A stretch of DNA of 64,000 bases from Acinetobacter sp. TR3 (lineage in GTDB: Bacteria > Pseudomonadota > Gammaproteobacteria > Pseudomonadales > Moraxellaceae): contig NZ_CP114264.1 in the NCBI RefSeq assembly GCF_027105055.1, forward strand, positions 1,674,001 through 1,738,000, read 5' to 3'. The notes beneath the pieces are model-generated. The model had not been told where the DNA came from. It made no database searches and saw only the letters and a list, made by a program, of their open reading frames with translations. The position numbers and the translations under genes were made by a program. Of the stretch, positions 55,406 through 64,000 are shown in pieces. Each line of letters opens with the position of its first letter. The first letter of the stretch is position 1.

Positions 55406-56770
55406 ATGTTGCAAAAAGTATTGATTGCAAACCGCGGTGAAATCGCTTTACGAATTACGCGAGCTTGTAAAACGCTTGGCATTAAAACAGTTGGTATTTA
55501 TTCTGATGCTGACAAAGACTTAATGCATTTACGCTTCGTTGATGAAGCTGTCTGTATTGGGCCGGGTACCACAAGTGAAAGTTATTTAAATATTCCTGCA
55601 ATTATTACTGCTGCAGAAATTACAGGTGCGGATGCAATCCATCCTGGATATGGCTTTTTGTCTGAAAATGCTGAATTTGCTGAAATTGTAGAAAGCTCAG
55701 GTTTTATTTTTATTGGTCCTCGCCCTGAACACATTCGTCTTATGGGTAACAAGGTATCCGCGATTATTGCCATGAAAAAGGCTGGCGTACCTACCGTGCC
55801 TGGATGTGACCATGCTGTAACGATTAACAATGCACTCGCTGAAGCAAAAGAAATTGGCTTCCCGTTGATCGTCAAAGCTGCATCAGGCGGCGGCGGTCGT
55901 GGTATGCGTATCGTTGAACGTGTCGACACACTACTTGAATCAGTTCAAGCTGCACAACGTGATGCTGAGATGTGGTTTGGTGATGATACTGTATACATGG
56001 AGCGCTTCTTACAGAAACCTCGCCATGTAGAAGTACAAGTGCTAGGTGATGGTAACGGTCATGCAATCCATTTATATGACCGAGACTGTTCTTTACAACG
56101 TCGTCATCAAAAGGTTTTAGAAGAAGCACCTGCTCCAAATCTACCAGAACAAGCACGTGCTGATATTTTAGAAGCATGTGTCAATGCTTGTAAGTTAATA
56201 CAATACCGTGGTGCTGGAACTTTTGAGTTTTTATTTGAAGAAGGAGAATTCTTCTTTATCGAAATGAATACTCGCGTTCAAGTTGAGCATCCTGTAACTG
56301 AAATGGTTACTGGCATTGATATTATTGAACAACAACTGCGGATTGCGGCTGGTTTAGGTTTAAATATTGAACAGCATGAAGTCGAAGTAAAAGGTCATGC
56401 GATTGAATGCCGTATCAATGCTGAGGATCCGACTAACTTCTTACCTTCTCCTGGTAAAATAGAAAACTTCTATGCACCCGGCGGCGCAGGTATTCGTTTA
56501 GATTCTCATATTTATCAAGGCTATAGTATTCCGCCGTATTATGATTCGATGATTGCAAAACTCATCGCTCATGGTAAAGATCGCAGAACATCTTTAGCTC
56601 GTATGCGTCAAGCTTTAGATGAAATGATTTTGACTGGAATTAAAACCAATATTCCATTGCACAAAGATCTTATTTTGCAGGACAAAAACTTCTGTGAACA
56701 AGCTATGGATATTCATTATCTAGAAAAGCATCTGCTAAAACAGCTTGAACCGAAAGCTGAAAAAGCATAA
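55406..56770 (+). CDS. accC: Biotin carboxylase subunit of acetyl-CoA carboxylase
   Basis: A 454-residue ATP-grasp enzyme that carboxylates biotin on AccB for malonyl-CoA synthesis. Motifs: [16 protein letters not shown] loop [30 protein letters not shown], and [21 protein letters not shown] start at the ATG after GGGGA; a TTG four codons upstream is also open. A bidirectional terminator ends the operon. Confidence 0.97.
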   Translation: MLQKVLIANRGEIALRITRACKTLGIKTVGIYSDADKDLMHLRFVDEAVCIGPGTTSESYLNIPAIITAAEITGADAIHPGYGFLSENAEFAEIVESSGFIFIGPRPEHIRLMGNKVSAIIAMKKAGVPTVPGCDHAVTINNALAEAKEIGFPLIVKAASGGGGRGMRIVERVDTLLESVQAAQRDAEMWFGDDTVYMERFLQKPRHVEVQVLGDGNGHAIHLYDRDCSLQRRHQKVLEEAPAPNLPEQARADILEACVNACKLIQYRGAGTFEFLFEEGEFFFIEMNTRVQVEHPVTEMVTGIDIIEQQLRIAAGLGLNIEQHEVEVKGHAIECRINAEDPTNFLPSPGKIENFYAPGGAGIRLDSHIYQGYSIPPYYDSMIAKLIAHGKDRRTSLARMRQALDEMILTGIKTNIPLHKDLILQDKNFCEQAMDIHYLEKHLLKQLEPKAEKA

Positions 56771-56772
56771 AT

Positions 56773-56802
56773 AAAAAAGCCTCTAAGTTAAGAGGCTTTT
56801 TT
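56773..56802. terminator. Bidirectional terminator after accC
   Basis: AAAAAAGCCTCT and AGAGGCTTTTTT form a 12-bp stem around a 6-base loop, with A/T tracts serving both accC and the convergent gene. Confidence 0.93.
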
Positions 56803-56816
56803 ATTATTCAATCTTT

Positions 56817-57293
56817 CTAAGGTAGGACACGGCGTAATGTCGCAAAACATTTTTCGCCTTTTTCATTGGCGCAAAAATTAATGGTGTGATCATTTTCCCA
56901 CTTCACAAAATATTGCGAAACCTCACCAGTTTGGTCTAGTACTTGACCTGAGCAATCCATCTGATTATTGTCATACTTAATCTGTAAAACTAATGCTGGT
57001 AAACGCTCTTTATGATCTTCTGAAGGTTGATAATCATATAAACCATAAGACCACTCTTGGTTACTCTTAATCACGACTTCATTCATTCCACGAAAATTAT
57101 AGTATTCGACACACTTCTTATTATTAGGAATTTCCATTGCCCATAGCCCCATGATTTCAGGACGAGTTATCACCCGAATCGCATTTGCTTTAGCCAATTG
57201 TTGTGCTGTTACTGCTTTTTCATTTACGACCGTGTCTGCCATAGTCCATGTTGAGCAAGCCCATAATAATCCAATAATATAAATATTTTTCAT
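56817..57293 (-). CDS. Exported hypothetical protein
   Basis: A 158-residue protein with a clear signal peptide (MKNIYIIGLLWACSTWTMA, cleavage near residue 19). The mature part is about 140 residues with Cys in NNKKCVEYYNF, NQMDCSGQV and INFCANEKGEKCFATL, suggesting disulfides in the periplasm. Beta-rich; I recognise no family. The start is chosen because the signal peptide begins here; the frame is open 11 codons further upstream. Monocistronic. Confidence 0.65.
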   Translation of the reverse strand: MKNIYIIGLLWACSTWTMADTVVNEKAVTAQQLAKANAIRVITRPEIMGLWAMEIPNNKKCVEYYNFRGMNEVVIKSNQEWSYGLYDYQPSEDHKERLPALVLQIKYDNNQMDCSGQVLDQTGEVSQYFVKWENDHTINFCANEKGEKCFATLRRVLP

Positions 57294-57497
57294 AGATTTA
57301 ATTAAGTCGTAATCTAAACGGTGCAAGGCTTTAAATTAGCATATTTTTTGAGAAAAACATGCATTCATAACCATATAAACACAATATTTTTAGCTTGAGC
57401 TTTAGTTGATTGTTATGGCATTTTTTCAGGTATGCTAGTTCTAGATTTACAGTAATTTTATTTACATTATAAAGATTTAGCTTTAAGGATAAAAGCC

Positions 57498-58988
57498 ATG
57501 AAATTTTCTGAATACGTGCAATATGATGGTTTAGGATTAGCAAAACTGGTCAAAAGCAAACAAGTTCATCCTTCAGAATTATTAAAAATTGCATTAGAAC
57601 GAACAGATAAAGTCAATCCAAAGCTAAACGCCATTATTATTCCAATGTATGAGCAAGCGAAGCAGCGCACACAGCAAGAATCCTCTGGGTTATTTGCAGG
57701 CGTTCCATTTCTAGTCAAAGACTTATTCCAAGAATATCAAGGTATTCCAACCTCTTATGGTAGCCAAGCGCTAAAAAAAATTAATTATACCCCTGATTTT
57801 AATGCTGAAATCGTAAACCGCTGGGAACAAACAGGGATTATTACTTTTGGTCGTACAAACACGCCTGAGTTTGGTATCAAAGGAATTACTGAACCCGATG
57901 CTTGGGGCACTTGCCACAATCCGTGGAATTTAAAACACAATAGTGGTGGTTCTTCTGGTGGATCAGGCTCTGCAGTTGCAGGTGGAATCGTCCCAGTTGC
58001 AGGCGCAGGTGACGGTGGCGGATCAATTCGTATCCCCGCTTCTTATTGTGGTTTATTTGGATTAAAGCCGAGTCGTGGTCGTACACCTTGGGGGCCACAA
58101 TACAGTGAAGCAATGCATGGTGCTGCCATGCAACATGTTCTCTGCAAAACAGTTCGCGATAGTGCTGCCATGCTCGATGCAGTTCAAGGTCCAGAACAAA
58201 CTTCACTTTTTAGAATAGAAGCACCTGAAAAGAAATATTTAGATATCATTCAACAGGCTCCAAGAAAACTCAAAATTGCTTTTAATACTCAATCACCAAT
58301 TGGAACGAAGGTTTCTAAAGATGCGATTCAAGCTGTTCAACAAACTGCTAAGTTACTGGAGTCTTTAGGGCATATTGTTGTAGAAGATCGTCCAAAAATA
58401 GATGGTTTGGCATTAGGAAAAGACTTTGTAACGACTTGGTTTAGTCAATTCGCATATATGCAGACACAAATTAAACAAATGGCAGGTGCAACTGATCATG
58501 ATTTCGAATTAGATTCTATTGCCCTCGCTGCTTTTGGGGCCAAAACAACCGCAACAGAATATATTCATACACTTAATAATTGGGGTCTTTATAGCACTCA
58601 AATGAATATTTTCTTTGAAAAATATGACCTTTATTTAACCCCAACAACAGCATCAATCGCACCAAAAAATGGGGAAGTTGCCACACCTAATTGGCAAAAA
58701 CCAATCTTGAAAGGACTATTAAAATTAGGAAAAGCGCACTATCTCGCACAAGGGAAATTAGTTGAAAAAATGTTACAGGATAATTTAAGTTGGGTACCTT
58801 TTACGCAGTTAGCAAATGTTACAGGTCTACCCGCCATGTCAGTCCCATTATATTGGAACAAAAATGGCTTACCTTTAGGCAGCCAGTTTATTGCACCTTT
58901 TGGACGTGAAGATCGTTTATTGCAACTTGCAGCACAATTAGAACAGACACAACCATGGATGTCTCAATATCAGAATATTCAACTCTAA
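57498..58988 (+). CDS. Amidase-signature family hydrolase
   Basis: A 496-residue amidase-signature enzyme hydrolysing an unknown amide. The Ser-cisSer-Lys triad is visible: Lys74 in FLVKDLF, cis-Ser152 in NSGGSSGGSGSAVAGG, and nucleophile Ser176 in GGGSIRIPASYCGLFGLKP. It is not GatA, as there is no gatB/gatC next to it and the C-terminal part differs. The ribosome site AAGGAT precedes the ATG. The convergent MFS gene ends one base away, without a clear terminator. Confidence 0.88.
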   Translation: MKFSEYVQYDGLGLAKLVKSKQVHPSELLKIALERTDKVNPKLNAIIIPMYEQAKQRTQQESSGLFAGVPFLVKDLFQEYQGIPTSYGSQALKKINYTPDFNAEIVNRWEQTGIITFGRTNTPEFGIKGITEPDAWGTCHNPWNLKHNSGGSSGGSGSAVAGGIVPVAGAGDGGGSIRIPASYCGLFGLKPSRGRTPWGPQYSEAMHGAAMQHVLCKTVRDSAAMLDAVQGPEQTSLFRIEAPEKKYLDIIQQAPRKLKIAFNTQSPIGTKVSKDAIQAVQQTAKLLESLGHIVVEDRPKIDGLALGKDFVTTWFSQFAYMQTQIKQMAGATDHDFELDSIALAAFGAKTTATEYIHTLNNWGLYSTQMNIFFEKYDLYLTPTTASIAPKNGEVATPNWQKPILKGLLKLGKAHYLAQGKLVEKMLQDNLSWVPFTQLANVTGLPAMSVPLYWNKNGLPLGSQFIAPFGREDRLLQLAAQLEQTQPWMSQYQNIQL

Positions 58989-58989
58989 T

Positions 58990-60162
58990 CTAAGTTTTAG
59001 CTGCCGTGTCCAATTGATTCGGCAGCCAAAATACTAAAAACAAACCAACCAGTACGATACCACTTGCATATAAGAAAATTGTTGCGCCTGAAAATACTTG
59101 CCAATAATGCCCAGCTAATAGACTTCCAGATGCGACCCCTAACCCCCACATGGTGCTGTAAAGTGCTTGTCCTCGCCCTTGTTGCTCAGCTGAAAAATTT
59201 TGAAAAATCACTTTCATTGCAATTAAGTGAAATAATCCAAAACTAAAGGCATGTAAACATTGAGCAAATAACTGACCCCAAAAATTTGTGTTCAATATAC
59301 TAACCAGAAACCAGCGTAAACTGGTCAAAATCAAACATACTGCAACTAGTGTCCGCCAAGAGAAACGAGTAAAGAAAACTTTTTGCGCTACGGAAAACAT
59401 TATAATTTCTGCAATTACGCCTGTTGCCCACAGCGTTCCAATTTGTGTTGTGCTAAACCCAATCTCTTTTAAAAAATTACTATAAAAACTATAAAATGGC
59501 GCTTGTGAAAATAATAAAACAAATTCAATTGCAAAAAATGCGGCCACAGTAGGTCGTTTTAAAATGGGTATTATAGATTCTAGTTTTTTTTGCGAGCTTG
59601 GCGCATGTTCAGGTTCTTTAATGGTAAATGACCACAAAAAAGCTAAAAAAGAAACCGCTAGAAGTAAAATGGGTAGCATGGAAATTTGAATAATTTCTAA
59701 TAAAGCACCAATAATGAATACACCCAATATGAAGCCAACAGATCCCCATTTTCTAACTTTTCCATAAAGCTCTGCGCGTTTATCCCCCAACCAGAATAAA
59801 GTAACACCTTCAAATTGCGCCAAAATTGCATTTTGAAAGAAACTAAAGATCAGCATGAGTAGTGCAACAGATTGAAAACTATTCGGAATGATGAAGATGG
59901 CAAACCAGATACAGGCTTCCATCCATGTTGCAATACGCACTAGCAACATTCGTTTGCCTGACTTATCAGCAACCCATCCCCAAATCAAAGGTGCAAAAAA
60001 ACGAGTAATAATCGCAATTGAAGACAAAATACCAATTTCTTGATAATTGAAACCTTGATCTTGTAGATACAAGTTCCAATAAGGCATGAATGTACCCACT
60101 ATGGAATAGTAAAACAAATAGAAACCGCCCAATCGGGTTTGGATACTTAGAGATTGAAACAA
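58990..60162 (-). CDS. MFS transporter, phenylpropionate-transporter-like
   Basis: A 390-residue 12-helix protein of the MFS_1-like/HcaT group: FYLFYYSIVGTFMPYWNLYLQDQGFNYQEIG at helix 1, IWGWVADKSGKRMLL in loop 2-3, and IQTRLGG just before. Substrate unknown. The start is a TTG with AAAGG eight bases upstream; an in-frame stop lies four codons before it, so no ATG start is possible without losing helix 1. Not related to narK. Confidence 0.85.
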   Translation of the reverse strand: MFQSLSIQTRLGGFYLFYYSIVGTFMPYWNLYLQDQGFNYQEIGILSSIAIITRFFAPLIWGWVADKSGKRMLLVRIATWMEACIWFAIFIIPNSFQSVALLMLIFSFFQNAILAQFEGVTLFWLGDKRAELYGKVRKWGSVGFILGVFIIGALLEIIQISMLPILLLAVSFLAFLWSFTIKEPEHAPSSQKKLESIIPILKRPTVAAFFAIEFVLLFSQAPFYSFYSNFLKEIGFSTTQIGTLWATGVIAEIIMFSVAQKVFFTRFSWRTLVAVCLILTSLRWFLVSILNTNFWGQLFAQCLHAFSFGLFHLIAMKVIFQNFSAEQQGRGQALYSTMWGLGVASGSLLAGHYWQVFSGATIFLYASGIVLVGLFLVFWLPNQLDTAAKT

Positions 60163-60316
60163 TTCACGCGCCTTTTACATGGATCAACATCTATCATTCA
60201 CAACAAGATGTATTGCCTTTCGATAAACATAAATTTTAGCGGATTTAGATCTTTAATTCGTCCTTTTATTTATGATGAATATCCACCTCAGTAACTTTTA
60301 TTTTTCATTCAACAAT

Positions 60317-60351
60317 AATAAAGGGGCTGAAATATTCAGCCCCTTTATTAA
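60317..60351 (-). terminator. Rho-independent terminator of aroP
   Basis: TAATAAAGGGGCTGAA and TTCAGCCCCTTTATTA form a 16-bp perfect stem around ATA, about 20 bases after the aroP stop. The stem has a GC-rich core and AT-rich base. Confidence 0.85.
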
Positions 60352-60370
60352 TTTAGATATACTTCAGCCG

Positions 60371-61759
60371 TTATATATCCGTATGAAAAGCCACACTTGG
60401 TTGAGAATTTCTTAACTTTCGCTGTTTAAGAAAATACGCAAACATTAAGCAAAGAATCCATGCTGGAATCATCATAACGGCAATACGCATATCCGGCGTT
60501 AAAGACATCACCACCAAAATGCTAAGCATAAAAACGATACATAGATAATTGCTGAATGGATACGCGATACTAGGGAATTTACTTATTACTCCCTGTGCTT
60601 GCATCGTCTTACGAAACTTTAGATGTGTCCAAGAAATAACAACCCAGTTAATCACAATCGCTGCAACAACGAGCATCATCAATAAGCCAAAAGCTTTTTC
60701 TGGGAAAGCATAATTTAGTAAAACACACAATACTGTTACAAATGCAGAAATCAGTACAGCATTTGTAGGAATACCATTTTTGTTAATTTTCTTCAGGAAC
60801 TGAGGTGCATTACCCTGCTGCGCCAAGCCCAATAACATACGGCTGCTACAATAGCTTGTTCCGTTATAAACTGAAACCGCCGCCGTTAAAATTACAAAGT
60901 TCAACATGGTCGCAACACCTTGGCTGTCTAATGATGCAAACACCATCACAAATGGACTACCACCATTTGCCATTTGATTCCAAGGAAACAAAGCAAATAA
61001 GATAAAAAGTGTCGCAATATAGAAAATTAAAATACGGTAAATAATTTGGTTTACCGCTTTAGGTAAGGTTTTATCTGGATCACGCGCTTCCGCAGCCGTA
61101 ATACCAAATAATTCAATTCCACCGAATGCGAAGATAATTACAGCCATAGCCATAACTAAACCTTTTATGCCATACGGAAAGAAACCACCTAGTGCCCAAA
61201 GGTTACTAATACTAGCTTGCGGGCCAGCAGTGCCTGTAGCAAGTAAATAAGAACCAAAAGCAATCATTGCTAAAATCGCCAAAATTTTGATGATTGAGAA
61301 CCAAAACTCCATTTCACCAAACAATTTTACATGCAATAAATTGATACCGTTGATTAATAGGAAAAAGGCTAATGCTGAAGCCCATGTCGGAATTTCAGGC
61401 CACCAGTATTGGATATATAGACCAATTGCACTCAGCTCCGCCATACAAACTAAAATATTTAGTACCCAATAGTTCCAACCTGACATAAAGCCAGCGAATG
61501 GGCCCCAGTACTTATAAGCAAAGTGACTGAAAGAACCACTCACAGGCTCTTGTACAACCATTTCACCTAACTGTCGCATCATTAGAAAAGCGATAAACCC
61601 AGCGATTGCATACCCCAGGATGACTGATGGTCCTGCAAGCTTGATTGATTGAGAAATACCGAGAAACAATCCAGTACCAATTGCACCACCTAGTGCAATA
61701 AGTTGGATATGCCGATTGCTTAAACCGTGTTTCAGGTTTCCTTGCTGTTGGTTTGACAT
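60371..61759 (-). CDS. aroP: Aromatic amino acid permease
   Basis: A 462-residue amino acid permease (APC superfamily, 12 helices). The N-terminal LKHGLSNRHIQLIALGGAIGTGLFLG, RQLGEMVVQEPVSGSFSHFAYKYWG and GITAAEARDPDKTLPKAVNQ closely resemble E. coli AroP and PheP. The divergent fahA-maiA genes belong to phenylalanine/tyrosine breakdown, which supports an aromatic substrate. It could instead be PheP-like or a general permease; specificity cannot be read from sequence. Confidence 0.82.
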   Translation of the reverse strand: MSNQQQGNLKHGLSNRHIQLIALGGAIGTGLFLGISQSIKLAGPSVILGYAIAGFIAFLMMRQLGEMVVQEPVSGSFSHFAYKYWGPFAGFMSGWNYWVLNILVCMAELSAIGLYIQYWWPEIPTWASALAFFLLINGINLLHVKLFGEMEFWFSIIKILAILAMIAFGSYLLATGTAGPQASISNLWALGGFFPYGIKGLVMAMAVIIFAFGGIELFGITAAEARDPDKTLPKAVNQIIYRILIFYIATLFILFALFPWNQMANGGSPFVMVFASLDSQGVATMLNFVILTAAVSVYNGTSYCSSRMLLGLAQQGNAPQFLKKINKNGIPTNAVLISAFVTVLCVLLNYAFPEKAFGLLMMLVVAAIVINWVVISWTHLKFRKTMQAQGVISKFPSIAYPFSNYLCIVFMLSILVVMSLTPDMRIAVMMIPAWILCLMFAYFLKQRKLRNSQPSVAFHTDI

Positions 61760-62114
61760 ATGATTATTCTCATCCTTGTCACGTAATTTTATTATTCAAA
61801 ATTACGTATATCATAAATTAATCAGAAATGCCTAGTATTGATTGAAAAATAATTAAGTTACTTTTCTCGTAACTGCGCATATAAGCAGAAATTTCAATAA
61901 ATAACAATAATTATGAATTATGTAATTAAATTATGTATTGCGTAATTAATTTAATTGCGTATTATAGAATAAATAAGACACCACCTTTCTTGCTTAATCG
62001 AAGTAAATAAGCGATATGAAATAAAAATATTTTATTAAATTTCATATTATTAGGCTCAGAAAGATAAACAACCCAAATAGTTTTTGACAAAATTTGAGAC
62101 AAGGAAAGCAAATT
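61760..62114. promoter_or_regulatory. Divergent control region aroP / fahA
   Basis: A 355-base AT-rich region without a gene. It contains ATTATGTA twice (61917 and 61930, 13 apart) and ATTGCGTA twice (61937 and 61954, 17 apart), all on the same strand and contiguous. This looks like a regulator-binding cluster, but I cannot name the regulator. Confidence 0.5.
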
Positions 62115-63422
62115 ATGACGCAACTTTTAACATCTTTTCTTGAAATAGATCCCCATTCAGATTTCACAATACATAATTTACCTTATGGTATTTTCAGTGA
62201 AGTGCCTAATGGTCATAAGCGCGTTGGTGTTGCAATTGGTGAATGGGTACTTGACTTAGCCTTATTAGAGTCAGAAGGCTTATTAAATATTGATGGAAAT
62301 ATAAATTTTTTCAATCAACCTACACTCAATAAATTTATTGAGTCAGGTAAACATAATTGGAATAACGTGCGCAAAATGCTGCAAAGTTTACTTTCAATTG
62401 ATAATCCAATACTTCGCAATAATCATGATTTGATTTCTCAAGCTTTATTGAAAAGAGATAGCATTACGCTACATTTACCAATTCATATTCCTGGCTATAC
62501 CGATTTCTACTCATCAAAAGAACATGCCACTAACGTTGGTACGATGTTTAGAGATCCTAAAAATGCTTTACTTCCGAACTGGAGTGAGCTTCCAGTTGGC
62601 TACAATGGGCGTGCAAGTTCAGTCGTGGTCAGTGGCACAAATATCGTTCGCCCATCAGGTCAGATCAAACTACCAAATGTTGACCGTCCTATTTTCTCTG
62701 CTACCCGTAAACTAGACTTTGAGTTAGAAACTGCGTTCGTTGTTGGTAAATCGACTGAACTAGGACAGCCTATTTCTATCGATAATGCATGGGATCATAT
62801 TTTTGGTATGGTGCTATTGAACGATTGGTCCGCACGCGATATTCAACAATGGGAATATGTTCCTTTAGGACCATTTAATGCAAAAACTTTTGCAAGCGCC
62901 ATTTCTCCGTGGGTTGTTACCATGGAAGCTCTTGAACCATTTAAAGTAAAAGGTCCAGAGCAAGATCCAAAACCACTAGATTATTTACAAGAAAATATTA
63001 CTAATAGCTACGACATTCATCTTAGCGTTGAGATACAAAGCCCTCAATCACAATCAACGGATGTCATTTGCCAAACAAACTTTAAATATATGTATTGGTC
63101 GATGGCACAACAACTCACTCATCACACCATTGCAGGTTGTAATGTCCAAGTTGGTGATCTTATGGGCTCGGGTACGATTTCTGGTTCAAAAATTGACTCT
63201 TATGGAAGTTTGTTAGAATTAACTTGGAATACGACCAAACCTATTACCCTATCTAATGGGGAAAAACGCGGTTTCTTAGAAGATGGAGATCGCGTCATCA
63301 TGAAAGGTTATTGTGAAAAAGATGGTATTCGTATCGGATTCGGTCAAGTCGAAAATACCATTCTTGCAGCGCATACATTTAACTTCGATAAAAAAGAGGT
63401 TGATCAGTATGAAACTGTATAG
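62115..63422 (+). CDS. fahA: Fumarylacetoacetase
   Basis: A 435-residue hydrolase splitting fumarylacetoacetate to fumarate and acetoacetate, the last step of tyrosine degradation via homogentisate. It has an N-terminal SH3-like domain, then TDFYSSKEHATNVGTMFR, RKLDFELETAFVVG (metal ligand Glu), VLLNDWSARDIQQWEYVPLGPF and MGSGTISG. The start is the ATG after AAGGAAAG; a TTG seven codons upstream is open. It overlaps maiA by 14 bases, indicating coupling. Confidence 0.95.
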   Translation: MTQLLTSFLEIDPHSDFTIHNLPYGIFSEVPNGHKRVGVAIGEWVLDLALLESEGLLNIDGNINFFNQPTLNKFIESGKHNWNNVRKMLQSLLSIDNPILRNNHDLISQALLKRDSITLHLPIHIPGYTDFYSSKEHATNVGTMFRDPKNALLPNWSELPVGYNGRASSVVVSGTNIVRPSGQIKLPNVDRPIFSATRKLDFELETAFVVGKSTELGQPISIDNAWDHIFGMVLLNDWSARDIQQWEYVPLGPFNAKTFASAISPWVVTMEALEPFKVKGPEQDPKPLDYLQENITNSYDIHLSVEIQSPQSQSTDVICQTNFKYMYWSMAQQLTHHTIAGCNVQVGDLMGSGTISGSKIDSYGSLLELTWNTTKPITLSNGEKRGFLEDGDRVIMKGYCEKDGIRIGFGQVENTILAAHTFNFDKKEVDQYETV

Positions 63423-64000
63423 TTATTTTCGTAGCTCTGCTGCCTATCGTGTCCGTATTGCACTTAACCTAAAAGAACTTAGCTACGAAACTGAAAGCAT
63501 TCATTTAGTTAAAAATGAACAACAAATGGATCGCTATAAAAATTTAAATCCTAGCCAATTGGTGCCTACGCTCATTGATGAAGATCACGTTTTCTTACAA
63601 TCGATGAATATTTTAGAGTATTTGGAAGAACAATATCCAACCAAAGCTCTATTACCTAAAAATCTGGTTGAGCGTGCCAAAGTTCGTGCTTTTTCCCAAG
63701 CAATTGCTTGTGATATTCATCCTTTAAATAATTTAAGGGTATTGAAATATCTCAATCATGAACTTGCTATCACTGATCAGCAAAAAAATGATTGGTACAC
63801 ACATTGGGTAATCGAAGGCTTTAAAAGTCTAGAGCATCAACTTCAGCACTCAAATGGACAATTCTGTTTTGGAACTGAACCAACATTTGCAGACTGTTGT
63901 TTAATCCCCCAAGTCTATAACGCAAAACGTTTCAAAATTGATTTAAGTGCTTTCCCAAAAATTGAAAGTATTTATCTGCACTGTCTAACTCTCCCAGCAT
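63409..64000 (+). CDS. maiA: Maleylacetoacetate isomerase, cut by the window end
   Basis: Translation of the final bases gives at least 197 residues: MKLYSYFRSSAAYRVRIALN, then NPSQLVPTLIDE and QSMNILEYLEEQYP. This is the zeta-class glutathione transferase, with SSAAYRVR as the catalytic Ser/Arg loop. It isomerises maleylacetoacetate to fumarylacetoacetate with glutathione, directly upstream of FahA in the pathway. The usual length is about 210 residues, so only a short C-terminal piece lies outside. The start lies inside fahA. Confidence 0.93.
   Translation, partial: MKLYSYFRSSAAYRVRIALNLKELSYETESIHLVKNEQQMDRYKNLNPSQLVPTLIDEDHVFLQSMNILEYLEEQYPTKALLPKNLVERAKVRAFSQAIACDIHPLNNLRVLKYLNHELAITDQQKNDWYTHWVIEGFKSLEHQLQHSNGQFCFGTEPTFADCCLIPQVYNAKRFKIDLSAFPKIESIYLHCLTLPA

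Noticed and set aside
1..64000. CRISPR arrays, insertion sequences, prophage genes, tRNA or rRNA genes
   Set aside because: I saw no regularly spaced repeats, transposase or integrase frames, tRNA cloverleaf or rRNA sequence; every sizeable frame fits a core metabolic, envelope or regulatory gene.

Overview
The window is an AT-rich, densely packed gammaproteobacterial chromosome segment. Gene content and order point strongly to Acinetobacter: an AlkM-type alkane hydroxylase with a divergent AraC-type AlkR, the pyrH-frr-uppS-cdsA-dxr-rseP-bamA-skp-lpxD-fabZ-lpxA block, tusDCBE, an assimilatory nitrate cluster with NasT/NasS, and AroP beside fumarylacetoacetase. The species assignment is inference from protein resemblance. 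I saw no insertion sequence, prophage, CRISPR array, rRNA, tRNA or defence island. This looks like core genome, and its interesting content is mostly regulation and protein architecture.

Layout. 1-2.5 kb: a pair of acyl-CoA dehydrogenases. 2.5-6.5 kb: glutathione reductase, alkM and alkR. 6.5-17.5 kb: a long minus-strand envelope and lipid operon covering UMP kinase, ribosome recycling, undecaprenyl-PP, CDP-diacylglycerol, MEP isoprenoid entry, RseP, BamA, Skp and lipid A. 17.5-21.8 kb: rimO and, divergently, ntrBC. 21.9-25.5 kb: TetR regulator, ornithine carbamoyltransferase, a phosphatase-like protein, ispF and an exported LprI-like protein. 25.5-30.3 kb: a FAD amino-acid dehydrogenase behind a tandem glycine riboswitch, a small unknown gene, fumC and a GalE-like protein. 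30.4-31.8 kb: tusDCBE (tRNA 2-thiouridine sulfur relay). 31.8-34.7 kb: EamA transporter, divergent MocR regulator and HxlR regulator. 34.8-38.8 kb: molybdenum cofactor operon moaA-moaD-moaE-moaCB(fusion)-moeA. 39-42.3 kb: a MaoC-like protein with a molybdopterin oxidoreductase. 42.4-53.7 kb: nitrate assimilation (narK, nirB, a NirD-flavoprotein fusion, nasA, mobA) and divergent nasT-nasS. 54.5-56.8 kb: aroQ-accB-accC. 56.8-60.2 kb: an exported protein, an amidase and an MFS transporter. 60.4-64 kb: aroP and, divergently, fahA-maiA; maiA is cut by the window end.

How the parts work together. Nitrogen control is the main theme. NtrB/NtrC are encoded here. I read sigma-54 -24/-12 elements (GG-N10-GC) upstream of ntrBC, narK-nirB-nirD and nasT-nasS, with TGCACCA half-sites resembling NtrC boxes upstream of them. 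NasT (ANTAR) and NasS (nitrate sensor) would add nitrate-dependent control at the RNA level; the narK leader holds a hairpin with a six-base loop that could be a target. The nearby Moco genes supply the cofactor for NasA and for the second molybdoenzyme.

Best candidates for a second look: the tandem glycine riboswitch before an amino-acid dehydrogenase, with its last aptamer strand complementary to the Shine-Dalgarno; the NirD-flavoprotein fusion; the divergent sigma-54/NtrC layout; a GalE-like protein with Gln for the catalytic Lys; the His-rich tail on MoaE; the acyl-CoA dehydrogenase pair in which one partner lacks the catalytic Glu motif; and the MaoC-molybdoenzyme pair of unknown substrate. 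I do not see a clear, wholly new multi-gene system.
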